Notes under the pieces: generated by a model | The model's input: only the letters and a program-made list of their open reading frames with translations | What the model was told of the DNA's origin: nothing | The model's database searches: none | Made by a program: the position numbers and the translations under genes | From: JAUVXJ01 sp034411995 | Lineage (GTDB): Bacteria; Chloroflexota; Anaerolineae; UBA7937; B3-Chlor | DNA: 64,000 nucleotides | Reading direction: 5' to 3' | Assembly (NCBI GenBank): GCA_034411995.1 | Contig: DAOUME010000009.1 | Location: 1 to 64,000 of the forward strand | Shown here: positions 43,173 to 51,796 of the stretch, piece by piece | How the letters are laid out: the number at the start of each line of letters is the position of its first letter | Numbering within the stretch: position 1 is the stretch's first letter

Positions 43173-45278
43173 TCACCGTTCGCAGTAGATGCGCTGGTCG
43201 GTCCAGCCCTCGATGGTCGGGTCATGGGCAGCGAAATCGATCGCCCCCCAACTGTCCGTGATGCCATCCCACGTGCAGTTCTGGTCGCCCGCCCAATCGG
43301 CGAGCCGGGGCGAGTTGCTTACATTGCCAGAGACAACCAGTTCGCCCAAGACGTCCAAGCCTTCGACCAGAAAGTTCACTTGTGCGCCGGTGACGGTATT
43401 GTCGGCCAGGGTGAAAGTGGCACCTGCGGGAATGTGCCCCCACACCCGACAGGTCCGACCGGGCACACAGGGTGTCCACCCAGGCGGCGGGGATAGTGAC
43501 GTGCAGGTACCGCTGGTGCCCACCGCAGTCGGTGACGGATAGTCCGTGCAGCCTGCGCCCCACATGTGGGCGCCGACGTCGATGCCGGCATGGATGCCTC
43601 CGCAAGTGGGGTCGGCCTCGTTGATGACCTGGTTGCCGATCACCTGGAAGCCGGAGAGCAGTCCATAGGCGTAGGGATGCACGGCGATGCCGGCGAACAT
43701 GCCGTTGTTGCCCGGCCGCGCCATGATGGTGTTGTTGGAGATGACCGTGTCCCTGCCGCCAAACGTTACGATGCCGATGTCAGAGGCGTCTATGACGCGG
43801 CTGTTGGTGATGAGATGTGCGGGTCCGGCGGATGTGATTCCGTCCGACCAGCCATAAAGGGGTTCATCCGGATCGGTGGGTTGACAGCCCGCACCGTGGA
43901 CGTGGTCGCCGGCGGTATCAATGACAACCGAATCGATCACACCAGCAGCCCCAAAGAAAGCCAGTGCCGTGCCGCACTCGGTATTTGCTGCGGTCACATC
44001 CTGCACCAGTATGCCGGTGCTCCAGCGTGCTGGGTGGCCTAGATAATCCTGCTCAGGGTCGGTATCATCCATGCTGCCGCTCATGCTCAAGGTGCCCGGG
44101 CTGCACCAGGCATCATCCAAGACGCTGCACTCCGGGAGCCAGGAACCCCAGTTGTCGTCTATGCCGTTGCCAACTCCGTCAGCCCCATAGCACTTGCGTT
44201 GGGCGCGATTGCCGTCCAGGTCCAGATGGCTGATGGTAATGTCGTCGACATCGCCCCCGTCAACGCCTGAACGCGCAAAGAGCCCCACCACGAAACCCAG
44301 CAAATCTGGCGAGGCCTTCAGCAGCGCGTGGTCGCCAGGGTCTGTGGAGCTGAATGTGAGGTCGCTTCTCGCTGAGGTCCTCACCAGGAAGATCGTCTTG
44401 TCGATAACGTAACCCTGATAACCAGGACTATTCACCCCGGAGGTGAAGAGCACGGTGTCACCGTCGCACGCCTGGTCGATGCAGGCCTGGATGGCGTCGC
44501 TATCCGGTTGGTCATCGAAGGGATTGGCTCCGCAGGAGTCGACGTGGATGGTGACCGGGCCCGATGCCGGTGCGACCAGAGCGACGGCCACACGCCGGAT
44601 GGTCTCGGCGCCATCAGCGCCGTCGGAGATGCGGAAATCACCGCCGTTGGTGCGATTGCCGAAGTAGGCGTCGCACAGCGCGAAGACAGCGGTCCTGAAC
44701 TCTCCACTATCGGTCTTGACCACGACACCCGTATCCTTGAATCGGCCATCCCTTTCAGGCCCGCCGCTGATGGCATCGTATTGAACGTTGAACGAGTCTG
44801 TCCCCTGATCCAGGTATTCGATCTCGATTCGCACTCGCGGGGTCGGGGAAGCATTGAAGATGAACTCATCATCTACGCGGAACTGCATGTAGTAGTCTTC
44901 TACGCTGTTTCCGTCGGCAGAAGGCAGAACTTCCCCGTTGCCGGTCCGACGAGCCTGTTCCGCCGGGCTGCCAGCGGAAACCGTCTCGCTATCTACATCG
45001 CCCCCGCTGTCCAGCAGAAGGCCCTCCGCGGTGTGGTCGCGATCGTACACCACCTGCATCCAGGCCTCTCTCGTCTCACTGGCAGCCGGTGTCGGTTCTT
45101 CCAATGGAGTTACTGTCGCAGCAGGCTCTCTCGTGGCTGTGGCCTGCTCCTCTGGAGATGGCAGAGGCGTCGCCTGCCCCACTGAGGTCGGAGCAGGCTG
45201 CTCGCCACAGCCCGGCGATGCGAGGAGCAGCACCAGTGCAGCAGGAAGCAGGAGGCCAGCTAGCTCGTTCCGAATCAT
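43173..45278 (-). CDS. Secreted lipoprotein with right-handed beta-helix repeats
   Basis: A 701-residue protein with signal and lipobox (LLLASPGC, about residues 16-23), then a Thr/Pro-rich linker. A domain at about 75-260 has jelly-roll character (RVRIEIEYLDQGTDSFNVQY). A parallel beta-helix follows at about 270-690 (GYVIDKTIFLVRTSA, ITISHLDLDGNRAQRKCYGA, LITNSRVIDASDIGIVTFGG, TVISNNTIMARPGNNGMFAG). Such repeats are common in pectate-lyase-like surface proteins. The catalytic function is not evident. The ATG at 45278 follows AAGGAGG by 5 nt. Confidence 0.78.
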   Translation of the reverse strand: MIRNELAGLLLPAALVLLLASPGCGEQPAPTSVGQATPLPSPEEQATATREPAATVTPLEEPTPAASETREAWMQVVYDRDHTAEGLLLDSGGDVDSETVSAGSPAEQARRTGNGEVLPSADGNSVEDYYMQFRVDDEFIFNASPTPRVRIEIEYLDQGTDSFNVQYDAISGGPERDGRFKDTGVVVKTDSGEFRTAVFALCDAYFGNRTNGGDFRISDGADGAETIRRVAVALVAPASGPVTIHVDSCGANPFDDQPDSDAIQACIDQACDGDTVLFTSGVNSPGYQGYVIDKTIFLVRTSARSDLTFSSTDPGDHALLKASPDLLGFVVGLFARSGVDGGDVDDITISHLDLDGNRAQRKCYGADGVGNGIDDNWGSWLPECSVLDDAWCSPGTLSMSGSMDDTDPEQDYLGHPARWSTGILVQDVTAANTECGTALAFFGAAGVIDSVVIDTAGDHVHGAGCQPTDPDEPLYGWSDGITSAGPAHLITNSRVIDASDIGIVTFGGRDTVISNNTIMARPGNNGMFAGIAVHPYAYGLLSGFQVIGNQVINEADPTCGGIHAGIDVGAHMWGAGCTDYPSPTAVGTSGTCTSLSPPPGWTPCVPGRTCRVWGHIPAGATFTLADNTVTGAQVNFLVEGLDVLGELVVSGNVSNSPRLADWAGDQNCTWDGITDSWGAIDFAAHDPTIEGWTDQRIYCER

Positions 45279-45353
45279 CGTAACCTCCTTCGCTTTCAGC
45301 AACACTCGCCCTCTGGAGGCCAGCCAGCCCGGGTTCAGGTGGCCGTCTGCTCA

Positions 45354-45690
45354 GCATCCTGATGTCTTTCCGACCTGATCGCCCCCGACCGCAGATCGGC
45401 CCCAGCCGCTCTTGTCGAACTCCACAGAGAGAAGCTCCGCCACCCCGCCGGATGACCTCATCGCCTTGCGGTCAGACCTCACCATTCGAAGATCGCCTTC
45501 GATCTCCATCCAGCTTCCTGGCGCCCAGCCGCTTACGCCATTCTCCATAGGGCACTGGATCCGGCCAGGCTAGCCACACTCGTGCTGCTCCCACCGCAGG
45601 CGCTCACCCTTCTCGAAGCTGAGAGACCCCGTGGGCGAAGACTCATACCACTCGACCGTGGTGTTTCTCGCTGCCGTCGCCTACCTCCGG
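45354..45690 (-). pseudogene. Degraded paralogue of the SH3-like gene
   Basis: One frame reads VEWYESSPTGSLSFEKGERL RWEQHECG, then a stop, then PGRIQCPMENGVSGWAPGSW onward to SVEFDKSGWGRSAVGG. This follows the intact protein at 42713-43057 (PYTEPLSLARGERLRWEPRE). The stop and a diverged second half indicate decay. Confidence 0.6.
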
Positions 45691-46673
45691 CCGTCCCCTG
45701 TCTCCAGGTCTTGTCCACCCTCAGGCAGCTCCCGCGCCTTCCCTCGCCCCGCGGTAATCTGGAGGCTGGTCAGGCCGCTGCGTACCTTGCTCAGGAGCAC
45801 GCTCAGCTCGTCCCGGGAGTTGGTCAACATGGTGATGGCCCGGGAGAACCTCCCCTCCAGCTCGCCCTGGGCCTGCTCCAACCCCTCTTCGGCGCTGCGC
45901 AGGTAGGCGTCCAGCCGCTGCATGTCGATGCTCTGGGAGCTCTTCAAGATGGTCTGGAAGACCAGCAGCAGGTAGGGCACGAACATGCTGTAGCCGATGA
46001 GCACCACGTTCAACTGGAAGACGTCGGCCTGGACCCCCGTGGAGAGGTCGTAGACCGCGTCGGGCACGGCGGCGATGCCGAAGTTCACCGTCACGTTGGG
46101 GTCGATGTACTTCCGCACCTCTTTGGCCTTGTCCACCACCGCCCGCTCGATGAGCCCTTTAAGCCGGCGCTGCTCCTCGGGGTCCTCGCAGGCGGTGAAC
46201 TGTTCCAGGAGATGGGTGGCGGGCCATTTGGAGTCGATGGGTAGCACCAGGTTGTTGGGCAGTCGCAGGCCGAACTCCACCGCCTTGTCCCCCACCCGGA
46301 AGTTGCGCACCTGCCACTCCTGGGGCAGATTGGCGAATACCGCCTCCAGGATGTTCTCCCCGGCGGCGCCTTTGGTCTGAGTGCCGGCGATGACCATCTC
46401 CAGCCGCCGCACGGAGTCGGCGGTGCGGCGCTCCAGGTCTTCTCGCGCCCGGTTGTAGGCCCTGGTGTACGCCTGCAGCTCCGCCAGGTCCTGGCGGATG
46501 CTGGTCACCACCTGAGAGACCGGCTCCAACTGGGAGAGCTTCTGGCTGATCACCGCCGCTTCCACGTCCTTGCGGGATTCGCGCAGTTGCAGGAACTGCA
46601 AGCCCAGCAGCAAGAGCACCCCACCCAGGAGGAGAACGACCAGCAGCACCAGCAAGAGCATCAAGGGATCCAC
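45681..46673 (-). CDS. rmuC: DNA recombination protein RmuC
   Basis: A 330-residue protein with an N-terminal membrane anchor (PLMLLLVLLVVLLLGGVLLL), a coiled coil (about 30-100), and the RmuC nuclease-like core. The core has GAAGENILEAVFANLPQEWQ, VEFGLRLPNNLVLPIDSKWP, YIDPNVTVNFGIAAVPDAVY and VVLIGYSMFVPYLLLVFQTI. RmuC limits inversions between short inverted repeats and protects against some mobile DNA. The GTG start at 46673 has AGGAG 7 nt upstream. The promoter lies at 46805-46833. Confidence 0.93.
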   Translation of the reverse strand: MDPLMLLLVLLVVLLLGGVLLLLGLQFLQLRESRKDVEAAVISQKLSQLEPVSQVVTSIRQDLAELQAYTRAYNRAREDLERRTADSVRRLEMVIAGTQTKGAAGENILEAVFANLPQEWQVRNFRVGDKAVEFGLRLPNNLVLPIDSKWPATHLLEQFTACEDPEEQRRLKGLIERAVVDKAKEVRKYIDPNVTVNFGIAAVPDAVYDLSTGVQADVFQLNVVLIGYSMFVPYLLLVFQTILKSSQSIDMQRLDAYLRSAEEGLEQAQGELEGRFSRAITMLTNSRDELSVLLSKVRSGLTSLQITAGRGKARELPEGGQDLETGDGRR

Positions 46674-46804
46674 GTGATCACTCCTTTCGATGGAGGGGAG
46701 AGGCGAGCGCTCCGAACTTAGAGGGCCAGGTTGGGGGCGCAGGACCAGCGCGTGCGAAGCAAGAGATGAAGTAGGGAGCGCTATGCCCTGCACCCACCAC
46801 AGCT

Positions 46805-46833
46805 ATTATACCACAAACCAGGTTGCCCGTCAA
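46805..46833 (-). promoter_or_regulatory. rmuC promoter
   Basis: TTGACG, 17 nt, TATAAT on the minus strand, with a leader of about 125 nt. Confidence 0.75.
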
Positions 46834-47197
46834 CATTTGGGCAAACCAGGCAGCACGGGGCTCAATGAGTATGGAACGCTGGGCAGCCGTGGGCACCATC
46901 GGAATGCGGCCTCGATGACAGCACCCCGGCCCGTGCCGTCGGACTCGACCGCGGCTCTGCCCGGCGACCACCCCCTCCTCTATCCTCCCCCATCAGGGGG
47001 AGGAAGACTTCCACTAGTCGCCCAGCACACCCGCGCCCCACGATACCAGCCCCGCTCCCTCAATGCGAGGCCTGTCCTGACCTCCGCCCTGAGCGAAGCC
47101 GAAGGGCCAGCCGAAGGAGAAAGGGGCAGGGTGAGCTCCCCCCGATACGAGCCCCCCTCCCTTGATGGGAGGGGTTGGGTGAGGGTGGATCGCAACA

Positions 47198-47229
47198 GAC
47201 CTCCCAGGTCCCTGGAGACCTGGGAGGTC
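47198..47229. repeat. REP-like palindrome related to the RAYT flanks
   Basis: Thirteen-bp arms GACCTCCCAGGTC/GACCTGGGAGGTC with a 6-nt loop. The ACCTCCC...GGGAGGT ends match the palindromes at 63228-63260 and 63968-64000. Confidence 0.7.
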
Positions 47230-47265
47230 CGCAATGCAACACCGCCTGCTCCCTAGGCCAACACT

Positions 47266-47330
47266 GTAGGGGCGGGTCTGAAACCCGCCCTGACAAGCCA
47301 TAGGCAACCCATCGCCAGGTCGGGCCACAT
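47266..47330. repeat. 65-bp direct repeat, copy A
   Basis: GGGGCGGGTCTGAAACCC through CCATCGCCAGGTCGGGCC resembles 49020-49085 in the same orientation. The two copies bracket the first two PEP-CTERM genes. Confidence 0.6.
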
Positions 47331-47505
47331 CCCCTTCGGCAAGCTCAGGGCGCAGCTTCGATATGTCCTTCGATACGGCTCCTCCGGAGCCTACTCAGGA
47401 CTACTCAGGATGCCTTCTTGGGACCTAAGTCCGCCGCGCACGGGACAAGGCAGCACGGCGAGGGCCTTCCTCTCAGCGCCTTGCTCCACACTTTTCTCCG
47501 GAGGC

Positions 47506-47534
47506 TTGCCACGGTCGTGGGATTCTGGTATACT
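47506..47534 (+). promoter_or_regulatory. Promoter of PEP-CTERM gene 1
   Basis: TTGCCA, 17 nt, TATACT. The surrounding 140 nt resemble the promoter region of PEP-CTERM gene 3. Confidence 0.65.
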
Positions 47535-47544
47535 GGGATCAGAC

Positions 47545-48090
47545 ATGACAAAGCCGCGGCGATCCCGGCGATCGTATTGCGAGAGGCTGAGCAGCCAGAG
47601 TACTCGACGGGGTGAAGCCAAGACGAGGAAGTGGATAGTAGGAGCCGGAGCGGCAGTGGTGCTGCTCTTGACCCCGGGGGTGATTCTCGCCGGGACCGTT
47701 TTGCCCTCCATCAACGGCGAGGTGCAGTACAATGGGAACCAGAAGGGGAAGATCGTGGTCTGCGCCTTCCTCGACGCACCGAAGTCTCTTATGGAGTGCG
47801 TCTTCCTCGATGGACCGGGGGATTTCGAGATACCAGAGTTGCCATTTGGGAAGTACGACGTCTGCGCGTTTCTCGACCTCGGAGGGGATAAGTCGTGGCC
47901 TCCCGAGCCGGACGAACCGTCTGCCTGCACCACCGCGGATCTGACCAAGGGGCCGGTGGATGGTGTGCTCATCGTCTTGGAGGACCCGGAGCCGGAGTTC
48001 GTGCCAGAGCCGGGGGCGATGGTGCTCCTCGGTAGCGGTCTGGCCGGCCTGTCAGGGTACGCCACGCTGCGCTGGAGGACGAGAGAGTAA
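47545..48090 (+). CDS. PEP-CTERM protein 1 (start codon altered)
   Basis: A secreted protein with signal (RKWIVGAGAAVVLLLTPGVI), a small beta-rich domain (GEVQYNGNQKGKIVVCAFLD, PFGKYDVCAFLDLGGDKSWP) and a C-terminal PEP-CTERM anchor (FVPEPGAMVLLGSGLAGLSG then a helix and Arg-rich end). That tail is cleaved by exosortase in related systems. It is paralogous to the 51168 gene. Where the paralogue has its ATG (GAGATGAGGAAGTGG) this copy has ACG (AAGACGAGGAAGTGG). Translation must therefore start upstream, possibly at the ATG at 47545, which lies almost at the predicted transcript start. No exosortase is in the window. Confidence 0.75.
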   Translation: MTKPRRSRRSYCERLSSQSTRRGEAKTRKWIVGAGAAVVLLLTPGVILAGTVLPSINGEVQYNGNQKGKIVVCAFLDAPKSLMECVFLDGPGDFEIPELPFGKYDVCAFLDLGGDKSWPPEPDEPSACTTADLTKGPVDGVLIVLEDPEPEFVPEPGAMVLLGSGLAGLSGYATLRWRTRE

Positions 48091-48114
48091 GAGGCTGAAC
48101 ACAGCTCACTGGCC

Positions 48115-48145
48115 AAACGGCTGTGCCCTAGCGGGACAGCCGTTT
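48115..48145 (+). terminator. Terminator after PEP-CTERM gene 1
   Basis: AAACGGCTGT/ACAGCCGTTT stem followed by CTTTG. Confidence 0.75.
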
Positions 48146-48310
48146 CTTTGTGCGCCGGGTTTCGTGAGCAATGAATGAGGCCTTTCTGTTCAGGAGGAGA
48201 GTGCATCAATAGGTTCTCGGCGTGCCTGGCAACCTCTCGACGGGTCCTCGAGGCGATTGCAGCAATGACATGGGCTGTCGGTAACTCCGCTCAAGAATGT
48301 GCCCCCAGGG

Positions 48311-48339
48311 TTGACATCGATGGAGAGTCCCGCTACAGT
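48311..48339 (+). promoter_or_regulatory. Promoter of PEP-CTERM gene 2
   Basis: TTGACA, 17 nt, TACAGT, about 53 nt upstream of the ATG. Confidence 0.6.
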
Positions 48340-48391
48340 ATGCACAGCCAGAGTGGCACTTGGCATGATTGACACAAAGCAGGGAGGGGCG

Positions 48392-48937
48392 ATGAAGAAA
48401 CACTGGCTAGGAGGCATGTTGTTGGGTGTGAGTCTGGCGTTGCTCCTGGCAGGGACAGCGGCGCTGGCGCAGGCGAGCATGGACGCGTGGCCCGAGTGCT
48501 TCCAGTGCCTGCCAGAAAAAGGAGCTGATGGCCCGTACTACTATAACTGGGAGAGCTGCGGTTGGGAGCCAGGAGAAGAGGTCTGGTACTTCGAGACCTT
48601 CGCCAATGGTGCGTACTGGGACGAAGAGGATCCTTACATTGCGGACGAGGATGGCTGCGTAGCCGATGGCCCGTGGTCATGGAGCTGCGAGGGCGGGGCC
48701 TGGCTTCTCCCAACAGGCGTGACGGCAGGGAATGAGTGGGTATGGCCTGACGATTTCTGGGGACCCTTCGACTTATGCGCAGAGGACGACGACACGGTCT
48801 GCGATACGATCCTATTCGCAGAGGTCTGCGAGGTGGAGGAGGAATTCGTCCCCGAGCCCGGCACGATCATACTACTGGGCAGCGGTCTGGCCGGCCTGGC
48901 AGGGTACGCCACCCTGCGCTGGAGGAGAAGGGAATAG
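48392..48937 (+). CDS. PEP-CTERM protein 2, acidic and Trp-rich
   Basis: A 181-residue secreted protein with a signal peptide (MKKHWLGGMLLGVSLALLLA, AQA cleavage site near 27), and an acidic Trp/Cys/Tyr-rich body (PYYYNWESCGWEPGEEVWYF, WVWPDDFWGPFDLCAEDDDT). It ends in a PEP-CTERM anchor nearly identical to its neighbours (FVPEPGTIILLGSGLAGLAG). GGGAGGGG precedes the ATG. The body is unrelated to the two other PEP-CTERM proteins here. A surface or extracellular role is likely; the function is unknown. Confidence 0.8.
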   Translation: MKKHWLGGMLLGVSLALLLAGTAALAQASMDAWPECFQCLPEKGADGPYYYNWESCGWEPGEEVWYFETFANGAYWDEEDPYIADEDGCVADGPWSWSCEGGAWLLPTGVTAGNEWVWPDDFWGPFDLCAEDDDTVCDTILFAEVCEVEEEFVPEPGTIILLGSGLAGLAGYATLRWRRRE

Positions 48938-48965
48938 CGCGTCCGTTCTTCAAGACTTGGCAACA

Positions 48966-48990
48966 GGGCCATCCTTCGTGCGGATGGCCC
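48966..48990 (+). terminator. Terminator after PEP-CTERM gene 2
   Basis: GGGCCATCC/GGATGGCCC stem with a 7-nt loop, followed by TTCTCGTTGTT. Confidence 0.75.
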
Positions 48991-49019
48991 TTCTCGTTGT
49001 TCGAACCCGGGGCTTTCAG

Positions 49020-49085
49020 GTAGGGGCGGGTCTGAGTCCTGCCGTCACAAGCCACGTGCCATCCATCGCCAGGTCGGGCCGCGTC
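49020..49085. repeat. 65-bp direct repeat, copy B
   Basis: Second copy of the repeat at 47266-47330; the palindromic part is decayed (GGCGGGTCTGAGTCCTGCC). Confidence 0.6.
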
Positions 49086-49094
49086 CTGAGTAGC

Positions 49095-50940
49095 TGCGGA
49101 GCAGCGTAGATTTTCTAAGTCGTGTCAAGTGTCTAGGCCAACGGAACAGTGGTATTCGTGGGTGATCAAGGCTGGTGACAGCACCTCTTCGGGACGGAGC
49201 TTGACAGCTCATCCATCGCGATGTACGATGTGGTTGCGGATGGGGAAAGCTGCGTTCATGGGTGAGGTGGCCTTTGGTCAGCCTCTTATGAACTGACGTG
49301 GCTTTCCCTCCTTTGTTGTTTGAGCTGTTTGCGCTCGGCATGATGCTCGATGCGACGACGTCTGGTACGCTTGTTGGTGCGCTGCCGCTGGGCAGCGGAG
49401 ACGGTGTAGTGCTGGGCGATGATCTGGCGTGCCTGTTCAGGTGTGACAGGGATACCATCGACATCTCGGAGTTGATAGGGGCGGTCCTGGGTGAGGATGA
49501 CCCTGACTCGGTCCAGGAGGTGAGTAGCGCACGTGCAAATGGCTTGGCGATGGTGTTTGCCTTTGTTGACGACTTGGTCGTGGTAGAGAGCTGCCAACTG
49601 AGGGTCCCAGCGTCTGGCAACTTCAGCATTCATATAAGCAGCTCGTTTGATGAGATTTGGTCCAGCTCTTGTGATGTGTAGGCCTTTGGTGTCTGTGTCA
49701 GAGCTCTGGCGACTCTGGGGGACCATCCCCGACCAGCCACGGAAGGCTTTGGCAGAGCCAAAACGTTCGCTAGAGGCGATGAAGCTGGCATAGATGGCGG
49801 CGCTGTCTTGCCCCACCCCGTAGATAGTTTCCAGGTTGCGGGTAGGGTGGAGGTGTCGATAGAGAGGACGTAGGGTATGCAGTTTGATGTCTCGCTCCAC
49901 TTGCTCGAACTGCTCTAACCAGCGTTGGTAACGTTGGACTTCTGCATGGAGCAAGGAGTAGTCCAGCAAATCGTCGGGTGATCCATAGATGGCTACGACC
50001 TCTCTGGCCAGATTCAGGAGTGCATCGATCCATTCTGACTCCCGTTGGGGTCCCGGTGAGGTCTCTTCCCAGTGGCTACGGATGGCCTGCGCCCCTGCAG
50101 TTAAGACTTGGAACGGGTCGTACCAGTGTTCTCGCATCCAGCGAGCGGTGGTGCTGAAGGGATCGGGGAAGACGCGTTCCAGGCCCGGCCAGGCGAAGCG
50201 GTCAATGACGTGGAGACGGTTCTTGACAGCAGTCATCCAAGTCTGGAGGTTGTTGGCCTCGCGGCAGGCTCGCTGGCAGGCCAGGTACCTGGCTCCTGGG
50301 AGTGTAAGGGCATGCAGTTTGTCGGGGTTGAGATAGGGCACGGCAGCCAGCACCCGAGCGTCAATACGGTCGCTCTTGGAATGGCGTTTGAAGTAGCGGC
50401 GTAGGTCTGATACCTGGCGCGTGTTGACCAGGTAGACAGTGACGGCGCGTCGCAGGAGATAGACAGCGATAGGGTACCACATCATGCCGGTGGACTCCAT
50501 AGTCACCTGGATCTCAGTTAGCGGTACGCCTGCACGTGCCAGCAGCTCATCCATTTGCTCCGCGGAGGTCCCGAACTTGACCACACCTCCGACGGCGTGT
50601 CTATCGTGATCCACGATCACTGCTTTGTGCTTGCCGGTGACGGCGAGATCGATACCAATGGTGTACATTCAGCTCCTCCTCTTCATCTGCAGGTCTTTGG
50701 AGGACAGAGAGCGGCGGTGGCGCCCTGACCCAACTGTGTACACAGCCCACGCTTGCTTGTCATTAGAGGCCTGGTCACCAAAAGCCAGCCCCAATGTTCC
50801 CAATAGGGTCTCCAGGGCGGAAGGACGGCCATCTACGCTCAGAGGCAGTCTGGGGACTCCTCAATCGAAGGATTAGCCGCTTCTCTCCTCCCTGGAGACA
50901 GTGTACCATCAACTAGGGGGCACCGGCACGCCTTACTCTC
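49095..50940 (-). mobile_element. IS110-family insertion, ends not resolved
   Basis: The IS110 transposase is flanked by about 190 nt downstream and 200-270 nt upstream that match nothing else in the window. Host-like sequence resumes at the repeat ending near 49085 and at the duplicated PEP-CTERM promoter region beginning near 50950. IS110 elements lack terminal inverted repeats, so exact ends cannot be set by eye. Confidence 0.5.
49286..50668 (-). CDS. IS110-family transposase (DEDD recombinase)
   Basis: A full-length 460-residue transposase. The N-terminal RuvC-like DEDD domain has IGIDLAVTGKHKAVIVD (first Asp), QVTMESTGMMWYP (Glu) and RRYFKRHSKSDRIDARVLA (Asp/Asp). The C-terminal Tnp_20 domain has LETIYGVGQDSAAIYASFIA and AFRGWSGMVPQSRQSS with the candidate catalytic Ser. 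It ends in a basic tail. In this family a bridge RNA from a non-coding end guides insertion. It is inserted between PEP-CTERM genes 2 and 3. Confidence 0.94.
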   Translation of the reverse strand: MYTIGIDLAVTGKHKAVIVDHDRHAVGGVVKFGTSAEQMDELLARAGVPLTEIQVTMESTGMMWYPIAVYLLRRAVTVYLVNTRQVSDLRRYFKRHSKSDRIDARVLAAVPYLNPDKLHALTLPGARYLACQRACREANNLQTWMTAVKNRLHVIDRFAWPGLERVFPDPFSTTARWMREHWYDPFQVLTAGAQAIRSHWEETSPGPQRESEWIDALLNLAREVVAIYGSPDDLLDYSLLHAEVQRYQRWLEQFEQVERDIKLHTLRPLYRHLHPTRNLETIYGVGQDSAAIYASFIASSERFGSAKAFRGWSGMVPQSRQSSDTDTKGLHITRAGPNLIKRAAYMNAEVARRWDPQLAALYHDQVVNKGKHHRQAICTCATHLLDRVRVILTQDRPYQLRDVDGIPVTPEQARQIIAQHYTVSAAQRQRTNKRTRRRRIEHHAERKQLKQQRRESHVSS

Positions 50941-51052
50941 AATATACAATCGAAGGATGCTCCCCTCGGGCTGGAGTCCGGAGCGCACGGGGCAGGGCAG
51001 CACGGCGAGCGCTTTCCTCTCAGCGCCTTTGTCCGCATCCTGCTCCGATGGC
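50669..51052. other. IS110 upstream non-coding end and duplicated PEP-CTERM upstream region
   Basis: The part up to about 50940 may encode the IS110 bridge RNA. From about 50950 the sequence aligns with 47393-47505, upstream of PEP-CTERM gene 1 (CAGCACGGCGAG, CTTTCCTCTCAGCGCCTT). No gene is seen. Confidence 0.45.
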
Positions 51053-51081
51053 TTGACACGAGCGCAGGATCCTGTTATACT
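51053..51081 (+). promoter_or_regulatory. Promoter of PEP-CTERM gene 3
   Basis: TTGACA, 17 nt, TATACT, a better version of the duplicated promoter before gene 1. Confidence 0.75.
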
Positions 51082-51167
51082 GGATGGAAAGCTGACAAAG
51101 CAGCAACGACCCACACAATCGTATCCCGCAACATCCAGCAGTGAATACATAAGGGGGTGAAACCGAG

Positions 51168-51632
51168 ATGAGGAAGTGGATAGTAGGAGCCACGGCGGCA
51201 GTCCTCCTGCTCTTGATCCCCGGGGCGATTCTGGCCAACGCCGGTCATTCCGTCTCCGGGACGGTGGAGTACAGTGGAAGCCACACGGGGAAGGTAGTGG
51301 TCTGCGCCCTGCTGGAGGGCGAGGAATCTCCCACCGACTGCGTGGTCATCGACGGACCGGGACCCTTCACCATTCTGGGCTTGCCAGGTGGGATGTACGA
51401 CGTCTGCGCCTTCATGGACCTGGAGGGTGACGAGAATGGACCTCCGAATCCAGACGAACCCCTTGGCTGCACCGCGGTCGATCTGACCGAGGGGTCTATG
51501 CGCGGGGTGATCGTGGTCATGGAGGACCCGGAGGTGGAGTTCGTGCCGGAGCCGGGAACGATGATGCTTCTGGGCAGCGGTCTGGCCGGCCTGGCGGGGT
51601 ATGCCACGCTGCGCTGGAGGAGAAGGGAATAG
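51168..51632 (+). CDS. PEP-CTERM protein 3
   Basis: A 154-residue paralogue of PEP-CTERM protein 1. It has a signal peptide (MRKWIVGATAAVLLLLIPGA), a beta-rich body (GTVEYSGSHTGKVVVCALLE, LPGGMYDVCAFMDLEGDENG) and a PEP-CTERM tail (FVPEPGTMMLLGSGLAGLAG, RWRRRE). The body looks like a carboxypeptidase-regulatory or transthyretin-like small beta sandwich. GGGGGTG precedes the ATG. It is probably anchored or released at the cell surface by an exosortase encoded elsewhere. Confidence 0.82.
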   Translation: MRKWIVGATAAVLLLLIPGAILANAGHSVSGTVEYSGSHTGKVVVCALLEGEESPTDCVVIDGPGPFTILGLPGGMYDVCAFMDLEGDENGPPNPDEPLGCTAVDLTEGSMRGVIVVMEDPEVEFVPEPGTMMLLGSGLAGLAGYATLRWRRRE

Positions 51633-51660
51633 CGCGTCCGGCCTTGAAACGTTAGCAAGA

Positions 51661-51686
51661 GGGCCATCCCGGGTTGGGGATGGCCC
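51661..51686 (+). terminator. Terminator after PEP-CTERM gene 3
   Basis: GGGCCATCCC/GGGATGGCCC stem followed by GTTTCTTTG. Confidence 0.8.
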
Positions 51687-51796
51687 GTTTCTTTGCCTCG
51701 ACTCGGCAAGTCCCTGCCCGGTTGCCCTCGTACCGTCCTCCCACCAGGGCACGAGGGTCCCCCGTGGCCTGCCAATGGGGCTACGCCCTTCGGCAG

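Larger units (their letters stand above)
46984..47355. repeat. Cluster of REP-like palindromes
   Basis: Gene-free stretch with at least six short palindromic or dispersed elements: CCTCCCCC-ATCA-GGGGGAGG (46984-47003), CTGAGCGAAGCCGAAGG type (47071-47116), CCCCTCCC-N5-GGGAGGGG near 47153-47174, a 32-bp palindrome (47198-47229), GGGCGGGT/ACCCGCCC (47270-47290) and TTCGGCAAGCTCAGGG (47334-47350). Confidence 0.7.
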
